Source: Saprospiraceae bacterium
GTDB lineage: Bacteria; Bacteroidota; Bacteroidia; Chitinophagales; Saprospiraceae
Assembly: GCA_016715965.1 (NCBI GenBank)
Contig: JADJXG010000001.1
Location: forward strand, 3,601,501-3,665,500
Direction: 5' to 3'
Length of the DNA: 64,000 nt
Below, piece after piece: positions 18,549 through 26,668 of the stretch (position 1 is its first letter; each line of letters starts with the position of its first letter). The notes under the pieces are model-generated. The model was not told the origin of the DNA and did no database searches. It saw nothing but the letters and a program-made list of their open reading frames with translations. The translations under genes and the position numbers were made by a program.

Positions 18549-18821
18549 TTAAATTAAGCCATTATTCAATTCATTTTTTATGCTCAAGATCAGTTCTTCA
18601 ATTTGTGCTCTGCTATACTTTTTTAGTGCTCGCTCTCTAATCAAAGCTTCTTTCTTCGTTGGGTAACTTTGGATGTAGATCAGTTTCCATGGAATTTTTA
18701 ACATGGTATATCGGGTTTTTCCCCCGTTATGTTGTTCTAATCTATTTATCGGATGTTGTGAGTATCCCTTGTAGTAAGTACCATCTGCTTTGCTTTCAAT
18801 AATATAGACATAATGTTTCAT
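18549..18821 (-). CDS. Small GIY-YIG nuclease, copy 1 (UPF0213/YhbQ-like)
   Basis: 90 residues forming one GIY-YIG domain. The defining strands are YVYIIES and YYKGYS, the catalytic arginine is in NRLEQHNGG, and the C-terminal part (PWKLIYIQSYPTKKEALIRERALKKYSR) carries the metal-binding glutamate. Stand-alone proteins of this size cut DNA and include homing-type and repair-type nucleases. Three near-identical copies alternate with tRNA-Asp 3' halves. Its ATG lies a few bases beyond the U-run of a tRNA terminator, so expression needs read-through or an unrecognised promoter. Confidence 0.9.
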   Translation of the reverse strand: MKHYVYIIESKADGTYYKGYSQHPINRLEQHNGGKTRYTMLKIPWKLIYIQSYPTKKEALIRERALKKYSRAQIEELILSIKNELNNGLI

Positions 18822-18867
18822 ATTTTCAAAAAAAAACCCTTCAATTTATGAAGAGCTTCAATTTTAG

Positions 18868-18919
18868 CGGACCGGACGGGACTCGAACCCGTCCCCAAGT
18901 AAACTTGGGGATGACAGGG
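18868..18919 (-). repeat. tRNA-Asp 3' half with inserted hairpin, copy 2
   Basis: It has the same build as the copy at 18496-18547, 372 bases away, with the perfect hairpin CCCCAAGT/ACTTGGGG around a TT loop. The T-arm stem is extended to seven pairs (GGACGGG with CCCGTCC). It carries the acceptor 3' strand but no 5' half. Confidence 0.85.
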
Positions 18920-18920
18920 C

Positions 18921-19193
18921 TTAAATTAAGCCATTATTCAATTCATTTTTTATGCTCAAGATCAGTTCTTCAATTTGTGCTCTGCTATACTTTTTTAGTG
19001 CTCGCTCTCTAATCAAAGCTTCTTTCTTAGTTGGGTAACTTTGGATGTAGATCAGTTTCCATGGAATTTTTAACATGGTATATCGGGTTTTTCCCCCGTT
19101 ATGTTGTTCTAATCTATTTATCGGATGTTGTGAGTATCCCTTATAGTAAGTACCATCTACTTCGCTTTCAATAATATAGACATAATGCTTCAT
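18921..19193 (-). CDS. Small GIY-YIG nuclease, copy 2
   Basis: 90 residues, differing from copy 1 at a single position (Glu12-Val13 region: ESEVDG instead of ESKADG, two residues). The catalytic pattern is complete: YVYIIES, YYKGYS, the arginine in NRLEQHN and the glutamate in KKEALIRER. The near-identity of copies, including at silent positions and in flanking DNA, points to very recent duplication or to gene conversion. Confidence 0.9.
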   Translation of the reverse strand: MKHYVYIIESEVDGTYYKGYSQHPINRLEQHNGGKTRYTMLKIPWKLIYIQSYPTKKEALIRERALKKYSRAQIEELILSIKNELNNGLI

Positions 19194-19241
19194 CTTTTCA
19201 AAAAAAAAAGCCCTTCAATTTATGAAGAGCTTCAATTTTAG

Positions 19242-19293
19242 CGGACCGGACGGGACTCGAACCCGTCCCCAAGTAAACTTGGGGATGACAGGG
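19242..19293 (-). repeat. tRNA-Asp 3' half with inserted hairpin, copy 3
   Basis: Same as copy 2. The 3' ends of the halves and of the intact tRNA lie at 18496, 18868, 19242 and 19614, a regular 372-374 base period. Confidence 0.85.
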
Positions 19294-19294
19294 C

Positions 19295-19566
19295 TTAAAT
19301 TAAGCCATTATTCAATTCATTTTTTATGCTCAAGATCAGTTCTTCAATTTGTGCTCTGCTATACTTTTTAGTGCTCGCTCTCTAATCAAAGCTTCTTTCT
19401 TCGTTGGGTAACTTTGGATGTAGATCAGTTTCCATGGAATTTTTAACATGGTATATCGGGTTTTTCCCCCGTTATGTTGTTCTAATCTGTTTATCGGATG
19501 TTGTGAGTATCCCTTGTAGTAAGTACCATCTACTTCGCTTTCAATAATATAGACATAATGCTTCAT
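19295..19566 (-). pseudogene. GIY-YIG nuclease, copy 3, frameshifted
   Basis: It is identical in frame to copies 1 and 2 through RERALK, then a T-run of five (19365-19369) replaces the run of six seen in the others. The last 20 residues are replaced by a short wrong tail (SIAEHKLKN). The GIY-YIG core is intact, so partial function is conceivable. A homopolymer sequencing error is an equal possibility. It is the copy closest to the intact tRNA-Asp. Confidence 0.75.
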
Positions 19567-19572
19567 CTTTTC

Positions 19573-19603
19573 AAAAAAAAAGCCCTTCAATTTATGAAGA
19601 GCT
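19573..19603 (-). terminator. Rho-independent terminator of tRNA-Asp
   Basis: Minus-strand AGCTCTTCA (19603-19595) pairs with TGAAGGGCT (19589-19581), followed by eight or nine T. It begins 11 bases after the tRNA 3' end. The start codon of the third GIY-YIG copy follows about 7 bases after the U-run. Confidence 0.8.
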
Positions 19604-19613
19604 TCAATTTTAG

Positions 19614-19687
19614 CGGACCGGACGGGACTCGAACCCGCGACCTCCGCCGTGACAGGGCGGCATACTAACCAACTGTACTACCGATCC
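19614..19687 (-). tRNA. tRNA-Asp (anticodon GTC)
   Basis: 74 bases fold completely. Acceptor GGATCGG pairs with CCGGTCC (one G-U). The D-stem is GTAC/GTAT, the anticodon stem CCGCC/GGCGG with loop CTGTCAC (anticodon GTC, complement of 19651-19653), and the T-stem GCGGG/CCCGT around TTCGAGT. The discriminator is G, as expected for tRNA-Asp. CCA is not encoded. This is the only copy in the array with both halves matching. It is flanked on the 5' side by about 17 repeated 5' halves and on the 3' side by three repeated 3' halves. Confidence 0.96.
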
Positions 19688-21720
19688 ATTATTTTTTCTT
19701 AAATCACTCTTTTGTGATTTGTTTCTGTTTTCTATTTCTGGACTCGAACCCGTCCCCAAGTTCACTTGGGGATGACAGGGCGGCATACTAACCAACTGTA
19801 CTACCGATCCATTATTTTTCTTAAATCACTCTTTTGTGATTTGTTTCTGTTTTCTATTTCTGGACTCGAACCCGTCCCCAAGTTCACTTGGGGATGACAG
19901 GGCGGCATACTAACCAACTGTACTACCGATCCATTATTTTTTCTTAAATCACTCTTTTGTGATTTGTTTCTGTTTTCTATTTCTGGACTCGAACCCGTCC
20001 CCAAGTTCACTTGGGGATGACAGGGAGGCATACTAACCAACTGTACTACCGATCCATTATTTTTTTTAAATCACTCTTTTGTGATTTGTTTCTGTTTTCT
20101 ATTTCTGGACTCGAACCCGTCCCCAAGTTCACTTGGGGATGACAGGGCGGCATACTAACCAACTGTACTACCGATCCATTATTTTTTCTTAAATCACTCT
20201 TTTGTGATTTGTTTCTGTTTTCTATTTCTGGACTCGAACCCGTCCCCAAGTTCACTTGGGGATGACAGGGCGGCATACTAACCAACTGTACTACCGATCC
20301 ATTATTTTTTTTAAATCACTCTTTTGTGATTTGTTTCTGTTTTCTATTTCTGGACTCGAACCCGTCCCCAAGTTCACTTGGGGATGACAGGGCGGCATAC
20401 TAACCAACTGTACTACCGATCCATTATTTTTTCTTAAATCACTCTTTTGTGATTTGTTTCTGTTTTCTATTTTGGACCGGACCCCCCCCGGGGGGGGAGG
20501 GGCGGCAAACAAACCAACTGTACTACCGTCCGATCCATTATTTTTTCTTAAATCACTCTTTTGTGATTTGTTTCTGTTTTCTATTTCTGGACTCGAACCC
20601 GTCCCCAAGTTCACTTGGGGATGACAGGGCGGCATACTAACCAACTGTACTACCGATCCATTATTTTTTCTTAAATCACTCTTTTGTGATTTGTTTCTGT
20701 TTTCTATTTCTGGACTCGAACCCGTCCCCAAGTTCACTTGGGGATGACAGGGCGGCATACTAACCAACTGTACTACCGATCCATTATTTTTTCTTAAATC
20801 ACTCTTTTGTGATTTGTTTCTGTTTTCTATTTCTGGACTCGAACCCGTCCCCAAGTTCACTTGGGGATGACAGGGCGGCATACTAACCAACTGTACTACC
20901 GATCCATTATTTTTTCTTAAATCACTCTTTTGTGATTTGTTTCTGTTTTCTATTTCTGGACTCGAACCCGTCCCCAAGTTCACTTGGGGATGACAGGGCG
21001 CACTAACCAACTGTACTACCGATCCATTATTTTTCTTAAATCACTCTTTTGTGATTTGTTTCTGTTTTCTATTTCTGGACTCGAACCCGTCCCCAAGTTC
21101 ACTTGGGGATGACAGGGCGGCACACCAACTGTACTACCGATCCTATTTTTCTTAAATCACTCTTTGTGATTTGCGTTGTTTCTTTTTCGACTGGGGACAG
21201 GGCGGCATACTAACCAACTGTACTACCGATCCATTATTTTTTCTTAAATCACTCTTTTGTGATTTGTTTCTATTTTTCGAACCCGTCCCCAAGTTCACTT
21301 GGGGATGAAGGGCGGCATACTAACCAACTGTACTACCGATCCATTATTTTTTCTTAAATCACTCTTTTGTGATTTGTTTCTATTTTCTATTTCTGGACTC
21401 GAACCCGTCCCCAAGTTCACTTGGGGATGACAGGGCGGCATACTAACCAACTGTACTACCGATTCATTATTTTTTCTTAAATCACTCTTCTGTGATTTGT
21501 TTCTGTTTTCTATTTCTGGACTCGAACCCGTCCCCAAATTCACTTGGGGATGACAGGGTGGCATACTAACCAACTGTACTACCGATCCATTATTTTTTCT
21601 TAAATCACTCTTCTGTGATTTGTTTCTGTTTTCTATTTCTGGACTCGAACCCGTCCCCAAGTTCACTTGGGGATGACAGGGCGGCAAACTACTCAGTTGA
21701 CTGACAGTCCTGGATCTACC
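19688..21720 (-). repeat. Tandem array of about 17 units carrying the tRNA-Asp 5' half plus a hairpin
   Basis: Units repeat every 122-123 bases, with starts near 19740, 19862, 19985, 20107, 20230, 20352, 20474 and so on to 21641. Read on the minus strand, each has the tRNA-Asp 5' half through the anticodon (GGATCGG to CCGCCCTGTCA). Next comes the perfect hairpin CCCCAAGT-GA-ACTTGGGG, then GACGGGTTCGAGTCC from the T-arm, then an A-rich spacer containing the hairpin AAATCAC/GTGATTT. The 3' anticodon strand and the acceptor 3' strand are absent, so a unit cannot form a cloverleaf. Most units are almost identical. Units near 20474, 21120-21290 and the outermost unit (21641-21720) are altered; the outermost has a different, degenerate 5' half. 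Open frames through the array are translations of the repeat and not genes. Confidence 0.9.
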
Positions 21721-21737
21721 AAACGTCAAATGAAACG

Positions 21738-21745
21738 CAAAAGTA
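21738..21745 (-). promoter_or_regulatory. -7 promoter box reading into the tRNA-Asp array
   Basis: On the minus strand TACTTTTG matches TAnnTTTG. It lies about 18 bases before the outermost unit and points through the whole array toward tRNA-Asp and the GIY-YIG genes. No other consensus box is seen inside the repeat units, so one transcript over 2 kb is possible. Confidence 0.5.
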
Positions 21746-21884
21746 GGATATTTTTAAATTAAGTAGTGTAAATTTTAAAAAAAATTGAATTTACCCATTG
21801 AACTGACAAAGTTGTAATTTCGCTATTCATTATTTGCGAAAGCATTGGTCAAATAAAAGTTAAATTCTTGGTTTTATGATATTT

Positions 21885-22859
21885 ATGGAATTTGAAAAAC
21901 CTTTGGAGATCCTTTATGGTCAATTGGATCAGATTAAAAAAATTGCGGAAGAGGGCTCAATAGATATGTCAGATCAAATTGCTGAACTTGAAAATAGAAT
22001 AAAAACCAAGCGGAAAGAAATATATTCAAATTTAACCGGATGGCAAAAAGTACAGCTTTCTCGCCATCCTGAGAGACCCTACACACTTTACTACATATCC
22101 CAAATTTGTAAAAAATTCACCGAATTACACGGTGACAGGCAGATTAAAGATGACAAGGCCATCGTAGGTGGAATTGGCCAAATTGAAAATCAGTCCTTTG
22201 TCATTATAGGGCATCAAAAAGGCACCTCTACGAAGCAAAGGAGTTTTCGCAATTTTGGTATGGCAAATCCCGAAGGCTATCGCAAAGCTCTACGGCTTAT
22301 GAAACTGGCTGAAAAATTTAATTTTCCAGTAATTACATTTATTGATACACCAGGTGCTTATCCCGGCATTGAAGCTGAAGAACGAGGTCAAGCTGAAGCC
22401 ATTGCCCGCAATTTATACGAAATGGCGCAATTGAAGGTACCGATAATATGCTATATTATAGGAGAAGGAGCTTCAGGAGGTGCGTTGGGAATTGGAGTTG
22501 GAGATCGCGTCTTTATGTTAGAAAATACCTGGTATTCTGTCATTTCTCCTGAGTCCTGTTCCTCGATACTTTGGAGAAGTTGGGAGTATAAAGAAAAAGC
22601 GGCAGAAGCACTTAAATTAACCGCCGAGCACATGTTATCATTTAATTTAATTGATGGTATTGTAAAAGAACCTTTGGGTGGTGCTCACTCTGACCCAGAA
22701 CAAATGGCCAAAAATCTAAAAAAGCACATCAAATCTACTTTGGATGAGTTGATCCAATTAAAGACGGAGGATTTGATTCATAAAAGAATTGAAAAATATG
22801 TTCACATGGGTAAATTTATAGAGAATGAGACTGGAACAGAAACTGAAAACGTTTCATGA
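21885..22859 (+). CDS. accA: Acetyl-CoA carboxylase, carboxyltransferase subunit alpha
   Basis: 324 residues of the crotonase-like AccA family, which with AccD moves CO2 from carboxybiotin to acetyl-CoA to make malonyl-CoA for fatty acid synthesis. Signatures are FTELHGDRQIKDDKAIVGG, GMANPEGYRKALRLMKLAEKF, FIDTPGAYPGIEAEERGQAEAIA and IGEGASGGALGIGVGDRV. The ATG at 21885 (MEFEKPLEIL) fits the family start; an ATG nine bases upstream is also open. The gene overlaps dapA by four bases (ATGA), so the two are translationally coupled. Confidence 0.95.
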   Translation: MEFEKPLEILYGQLDQIKKIAEEGSIDMSDQIAELENRIKTKRKEIYSNLTGWQKVQLSRHPERPYTLYYISQICKKFTELHGDRQIKDDKAIVGGIGQIENQSFVIIGHQKGTSTKQRSFRNFGMANPEGYRKALRLMKLAEKFNFPVITFIDTPGAYPGIEAEERGQAEAIARNLYEMAQLKVPIICYIIGEGASGGALGIGVGDRVFMLENTWYSVISPESCSSILWRSWEYKEKAAEALKLTAEHMLSFNLIDGIVKEPLGGAHSDPEQMAKNLKKHIKSTLDELIQLKTEDLIHKRIEKYVHMGKFIENETGTETENVS

Positions 22860-23752
22860 TGCCTGACTATAGTTATTTAAGAGGAACGGGTGTGGCATTG
22901 ATAACTCCTTTCAATTTGGATGGCTCTATTGATTTTTTGTCACTGGAAAAAATCATTGAACATTGCCTACAAGGAGGAGTTGAGACTTTGGTCAGTATGG
23001 GAACTACCGGAGAAAGTGTAACGCTTACTCCGACTGAAAAATCTGAAGTAATTAGGTTTACCATCCGACAAAACAAGGGAAGGGCGAAAATTATGGTTGG
23101 CGTTGGTGGGAACAATACAGCAGAGTTGGTCAAAGAACTTAAAGAACTTGACCCTAGTGGCATTGATGCTATTTTATCCAGTAGTCCAGCCTATAATAAG
23201 CCAAGCCAGGAAGGTATTTATCAACATTACATGAGTCTGGAAAATGCCAGTTCTTTGCCAATTATTATTTACAATGTACCAGGTCGTACTTCTTCCAATA
23301 TTACAGCAGAAACCTGTCTTCGGCTTGCCCACCAATCGGATAAATTTGCAGGAGTCAAAGAAGCATCAGGTGATTTGGCACAAGCCACCAAAATTATCAA
23401 AGATAAACCAGGGCATTTTTTAGTATTATCGGGCGATGATCCATTGGCACTTGCCCTTATGGGTCTTGGCGGGGATGGTGTTATTTCCGTTATTGCAAAT
23501 GCATATCCAGAATTTTCTCAAATAATTCGGGAAGCTCTCAGTGGAAATTTTAATACAGCAAGAATTCTAAACCACCGTTTATTTGATATCCACAAATGGT
23601 TATATGTTGATGGAAATCCTTCAGGCATTAAAGCGGCGTGTCATTTAAAAGGGCTCTGTGAGAATAAACTTAGACTGCCACTAGTTCCTATGTCAGAACA
23701 AAATTTTATTAAATTGAAAGAAGAAATGCAAAGGGTTTATAACAACAACTAA
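22856..23752 (+). CDS. dapA: 4-hydroxy-tetrahydrodipicolinate synthase
   Basis: 298-residue TIM-barrel aldolase of the DapA family that condenses pyruvate with aspartate semialdehyde, the first committed step to lysine and diaminopimelate. The pyruvate-binding loop GTTGES is at 49-54, the proton-shuttle tyrosine Tyr139 is in IIYNVPGRT, and the Schiff-base Lys168 is in FAGVKEASGD. Its start overlaps the accA stop by four bases. Related lyases share the fold, but the substrate-binding arginine in PGRTS supports DapA. Confidence 0.94.
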   Translation: MMPDYSYLRGTGVALITPFNLDGSIDFLSLEKIIEHCLQGGVETLVSMGTTGESVTLTPTEKSEVIRFTIRQNKGRAKIMVGVGGNNTAELVKELKELDPSGIDAILSSSPAYNKPSQEGIYQHYMSLENASSLPIIIYNVPGRTSSNITAETCLRLAHQSDKFAGVKEASGDLAQATKIIKDKPGHFLVLSGDDPLALALMGLGGDGVISVIANAYPEFSQIIREALSGNFNTARILNHRLFDIHKWLYVDGNPSGIKAACHLKGLCENKLRLPLVPMSEQNFIKLKEEMQRVYNNN

Positions 23753-23858
23753 GCTTTCTACCTTCAATTTTTGTTGCTTCTTTTTATTATTCACTCAACA
23801 TAATTTGACTTGTAAGTTTAAAAGAATATTGCAAAACCAATAAATCATTCAGAGATCC

Positions 23859-24425
23859 TTATTCCTCTTTTTCTTCATCGATTTCTCCGAGGATTTTCTT
23901 TGATGGAAATCTAGCTTCTGTTGATAGCATAAGCCCTTTCGTAAAATTTTGATCTGACTCAAATCCGTACGCATGTATTACTTCCTGATCGCGGGATAGC
24001 CTTACAAATTTATAAGTATATACTTTCCTTGCGCGTTCATCCCAGACCAATTCTGAAGTTTCAAGTTTTTCACCTTTTGGATTGTCCAAAACGACATTTT
24101 CAGAAAGGTAGGTTTTTCCTTCTTCGGGTACACGTATGGCATATTTAGAATGTAGTATATTGGTTATTTCACCATTGGAATAGAAAATGGCTTTCATTCC
24201 ATTCGGAAATTCATCCTTGCTTGCACCTTGTTTATAATGTCTGATCATAACTGGTGCTATTACCCTTAAGATTAATTTACCAGTATCCGTGTATATTAAT
24301 TCAACTTCTGTGAGATATTCCTTATCCAATAGTTCTACAGCTTCTTGATCAGACATCTCTTTGGAAGATTCTCGACAAGAAAAGCATATTAAAATTAAAA
24401 AGAATTGAAAATAGATCCGAATCAT
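23859..24425 (-). CDS. lptC: LPS export protein LptC (lipoprotein form)
   Basis: 188 residues. The N-terminal hydrophobic segment ends in a lipobox-like FSC (Cys17). The body is the repetitive beta-strand pattern of LptC (VELIYTDTGKLILRVIAPVM, GMKAIFYSNGEITNILHSKYAI, YLSENVVLDNPKGEKLETSELVWD). LptC is the periplasmic link that receives LPS from LptBFG and passes it to LptA. The lipobox suggests membrane anchoring by lipid as in many Bacteroidota. The gene overlaps the preceding T9SS cargo gene by four bases. Confidence 0.85.
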   Translation of the reverse strand: MIRIYFQFFLILICFSCRESSKEMSDQEAVELLDKEYLTEVELIYTDTGKLILRVIAPVMIRHYKQGASKDEFPNGMKAIFYSNGEITNILHSKYAIRVPEEGKTYLSENVVLDNPKGEKLETSELVWDERARKVYTYKFVRLSRDQEVIHAYGFESDQNFTKGLMLSTEARFPSKKILGEIDEEKEE

Positions 24426-26500
24426 CGAATTACGGTGATGTCTCCAGAAAAATCTACTACCACATCATCTATAAATCTGGCTTTAACAAGCCAGGCATAA
24501 ACACCCGGCAAGGCAAACTGAGCACCGATTTTGCCATCCCAAAGTTTGAAATGTTCACCGGAAGGAATATTTTCTCTTTTATAAACCCTGCCACCCCAAC
24601 GATCATATACTTCCACTAAATCAAATCCTGCCAAACCTTGATCCATGGTACTAGAAAAAAAATCATTGATGTTGTCTCCGTTCACTGAAATGACATTTGG
24701 AAAATACAGGGGATATGGTTTATTTACTTTGATAAAAACAGAATCAATGCCAACACAACCGTTCAGATCAGTGGCTGTCACTTTTACATAACCATCCTTT
24801 AGTGGAACAAAATCAATGGATTGACAGTCTGTGCAATTTTGAGGAATTCCTTCCCACGTATAGGTGTATAAATTAGTGGGATTGACTTGAGCGGTTAATT
24901 GCACCATGTCCCCTAAAGTAATATTAAAGTCGGGACCCAAGTCTACTACTACTGGAGGTGGTTCGTCAATAAACACATTGACCCAGGTTTCACATCCTTT
25001 GGCATCCTGAATAAAAATTCTGTAAGGACCTGCTGCCAGTTGTGCAAGTTCTTTGATCGGGTAATAATTTATACCATCAATACTAAATTGATAAAACCTT
25101 TCCTGGGTTTCCTGATCGATGTATGGAGAACCCATTTGGCCACTAAATACTATTTTTCCATTTTTATCTCCAAAGCATTTCACATGAATCACACTATCAA
25201 TCAGCAACCTTAAAGTAGGCAGATCTTCACAACAGGGCAAAACATCAATTCTTCTGACTTCGGTTAATTTACATCCTGTGTTGGTCTCCAATGTCAGTGT
25301 AATGAATTTTTCCCCAAATGAATAATAATTGACGGTATGCGGTCCCACCCCAGAGGCGGTTTGAGGCAAAGCGTCTAATCCAAAATTCCATTCCCTGACT
25401 CTGATTCCTCCGCTATAACTGGTAGAATCAACGGCAAAAAAATCGGTATCACATTTGAGACCCTCCGTAGGGAAAACAACAAAATTTGGATCCGGGCCAT
25501 CAAAATCGCAATTACCCCAGTCCATGCTAAATCCTACACCTGTATTTGAGAAATTATTGATGACCAAAGCGTACGCCTTACCTGCTTGCATTGGTAAAAA
25601 TTGACAAAACCCATCTTCTCCTGCATTGCAGTTAAAATTTTCAGTGATATCGGTAGAAGTCAAATTAAGACCAGTACTACCTGTGGCGCCAGTGCAGGGA
25701 GGTGCAGTCGCATTGCACCGCTGGATTATTTTTCCGGAACAATTGTGAACACCATTGGGTAATTCGTACACCGCAAAGTCAATGTCATCGCTAGGATTGA
25801 GAGGAGTGATTGTAAAAGTCAGATTGCAATCCGTTTTGGAAATCCATGTATACCAAGTTGATTGGGATTCTGAAGAATTTGAACCCCCTCCTTCTCCAAG
25901 ACAAGAGTCATTGGCCTCGTTACGGTCTTGACCAGCGCCGCTAAAGGATTGATTGACAAATGGATTGTTATTACACAAAACTGTTGCATTTCTACAATCT
26001 TGTTCTGCCTTAGCAGGAGGGAAAAAGTTATTGATACATATTTGAAAAGTTCCTGTAGAGCCACCCATACCAGCCACGCGGACCAGATAATCCCTGCCTA
26101 CAATCAAACCAGCCTCATACATAGACAAAACACCTGAGTTACTCAAGCCGCAATTGACTTCTTGTAAGGTTCCACCACAAACACCTGTATAGATAGCAGC
26201 CATCATTCGAGGCAAAGTACCTCCTGAATTCCCCGCAGGATTGGCTCCAATAATGGTAAATGCAACATCCGATGCGAAAGCGCGAAAACTGAACCAAACG
26301 TCAGGTGCAACTCCTGACCAGCATGTGGCCGCGCCATATCCGGATGGAGTGGCGCCCACCACCGTAAATTCACCAATATTGCTGCAATACTTTGTAATGT
26401 CAGAAAGCCTTACAGGCCCATTGCAATCATCGTTGGCTGGTTGTCCAATAATCGCCTGAATGGCAAGCATGTATGTTAAAATAAAAAATAATTTCCTCAT
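24422..26500 (-). CDS. Secreted T9SS protein with gliding-motility-type (type B) C-terminal domain
   Basis: 692 residues. A signal peptide (LFFILTYMLAIQAIIGQ) precedes an ANDDC-type domain common in Bacteroidota surface proteins (NDDCNGPVRLSDITKYC, PDVWFSF) and a related cysteine-rich repeat from about 165. A PKD-like region comes at about 340-425, and a SprB-like repeat (HVKCFGDKNGKIVFSG to GPYRIFIQDAKGCE) at about 435-510. The type B sorting domain closes it (YFPNVISVNGDNINDFF, EVYDRWGGRVYKRENI, GVYAWLVKARFIDD, GDITVIR). It is exported by the T9SS and probably stays on the cell surface. Its stop overlaps the lptC start. Confidence 0.85.
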   Translation of the reverse strand: MRKLFFILTYMLAIQAIIGQPANDDCNGPVRLSDITKYCSNIGEFTVVGATPSGYGAATCWSGVAPDVWFSFRAFASDVAFTIIGANPAGNSGGTLPRMMAAIYTGVCGGTLQEVNCGLSNSGVLSMYEAGLIVGRDYLVRVAGMGGSTGTFQICINNFFPPAKAEQDCRNATVLCNNNPFVNQSFSGAGQDRNEANDSCLGEGGGSNSSESQSTWYTWISKTDCNLTFTITPLNPSDDIDFAVYELPNGVHNCSGKIIQRCNATAPPCTGATGSTGLNLTSTDITENFNCNAGEDGFCQFLPMQAGKAYALVINNFSNTGVGFSMDWGNCDFDGPDPNFVVFPTEGLKCDTDFFAVDSTSYSGGIRVREWNFGLDALPQTASGVGPHTVNYYSFGEKFITLTLETNTGCKLTEVRRIDVLPCCEDLPTLRLLIDSVIHVKCFGDKNGKIVFSGQMGSPYIDQETQERFYQFSIDGINYYPIKELAQLAAGPYRIFIQDAKGCETWVNVFIDEPPPVVVDLGPDFNITLGDMVQLTAQVNPTNLYTYTWEGIPQNCTDCQSIDFVPLKDGYVKVTATDLNGCVGIDSVFIKVNKPYPLYFPNVISVNGDNINDFFSSTMDQGLAGFDLVEVYDRWGGRVYKRENIPSGEHFKLWDGKIGAQFALPGVYAWLVKARFIDDVVVDFSGDITVIR

Positions 26501-26641
26501 TTGTTAGTCGTTGGTCTTTCTGATGACGACATAAGTAACAAAAAAGTGCTACTTTGTATTAAAATTAACGCTAAATTAGCACAAATCGATATATCTTTAG
26601 AAGATCCCAGGATATTCCCCATGAAATATAGTACTTTCGAT

Positions 26642-26649
26642 TAATTTTG
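26642..26649 (+). promoter_or_regulatory. -7 promoter box for pssA-purS-rsmI
   Basis: TAATTTTG matches TAnnTTTG. It lies 20-27 bases before the TTG taken as the pssA start and leaves no room for an upstream ATG in that frame. Confidence 0.5.
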
Positions 26650-26668
26650 CCTGAAAATCAGGCTCAGT

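Noticed and set aside
19688..21720. CRISPR array
   Set aside because: The repeated unit is about 123 bases with no unique spacers between copies and no cas genes nearby. Its sequence is derived from tRNA-Asp.
19688..21720. A set of 17 functional tRNA-Asp genes or long-variable-arm tRNAs
   Set aside because: The units lack the 3' strand of the anticodon stem and the acceptor 3' strand, so they cannot close a cloverleaf.
19610..21729. Long open frames on the minus strand through the tRNA-half array, giving repeated peptides rich in PPCHPQVNLGTGSS
   Set aside because: They are translations of the tRNA-derived repeat whose unit length (123 bases) is divisible by three. The peptide begins with the familiar false translation of a tRNA (VVQLVSMPPCH) and has no independent protein features.
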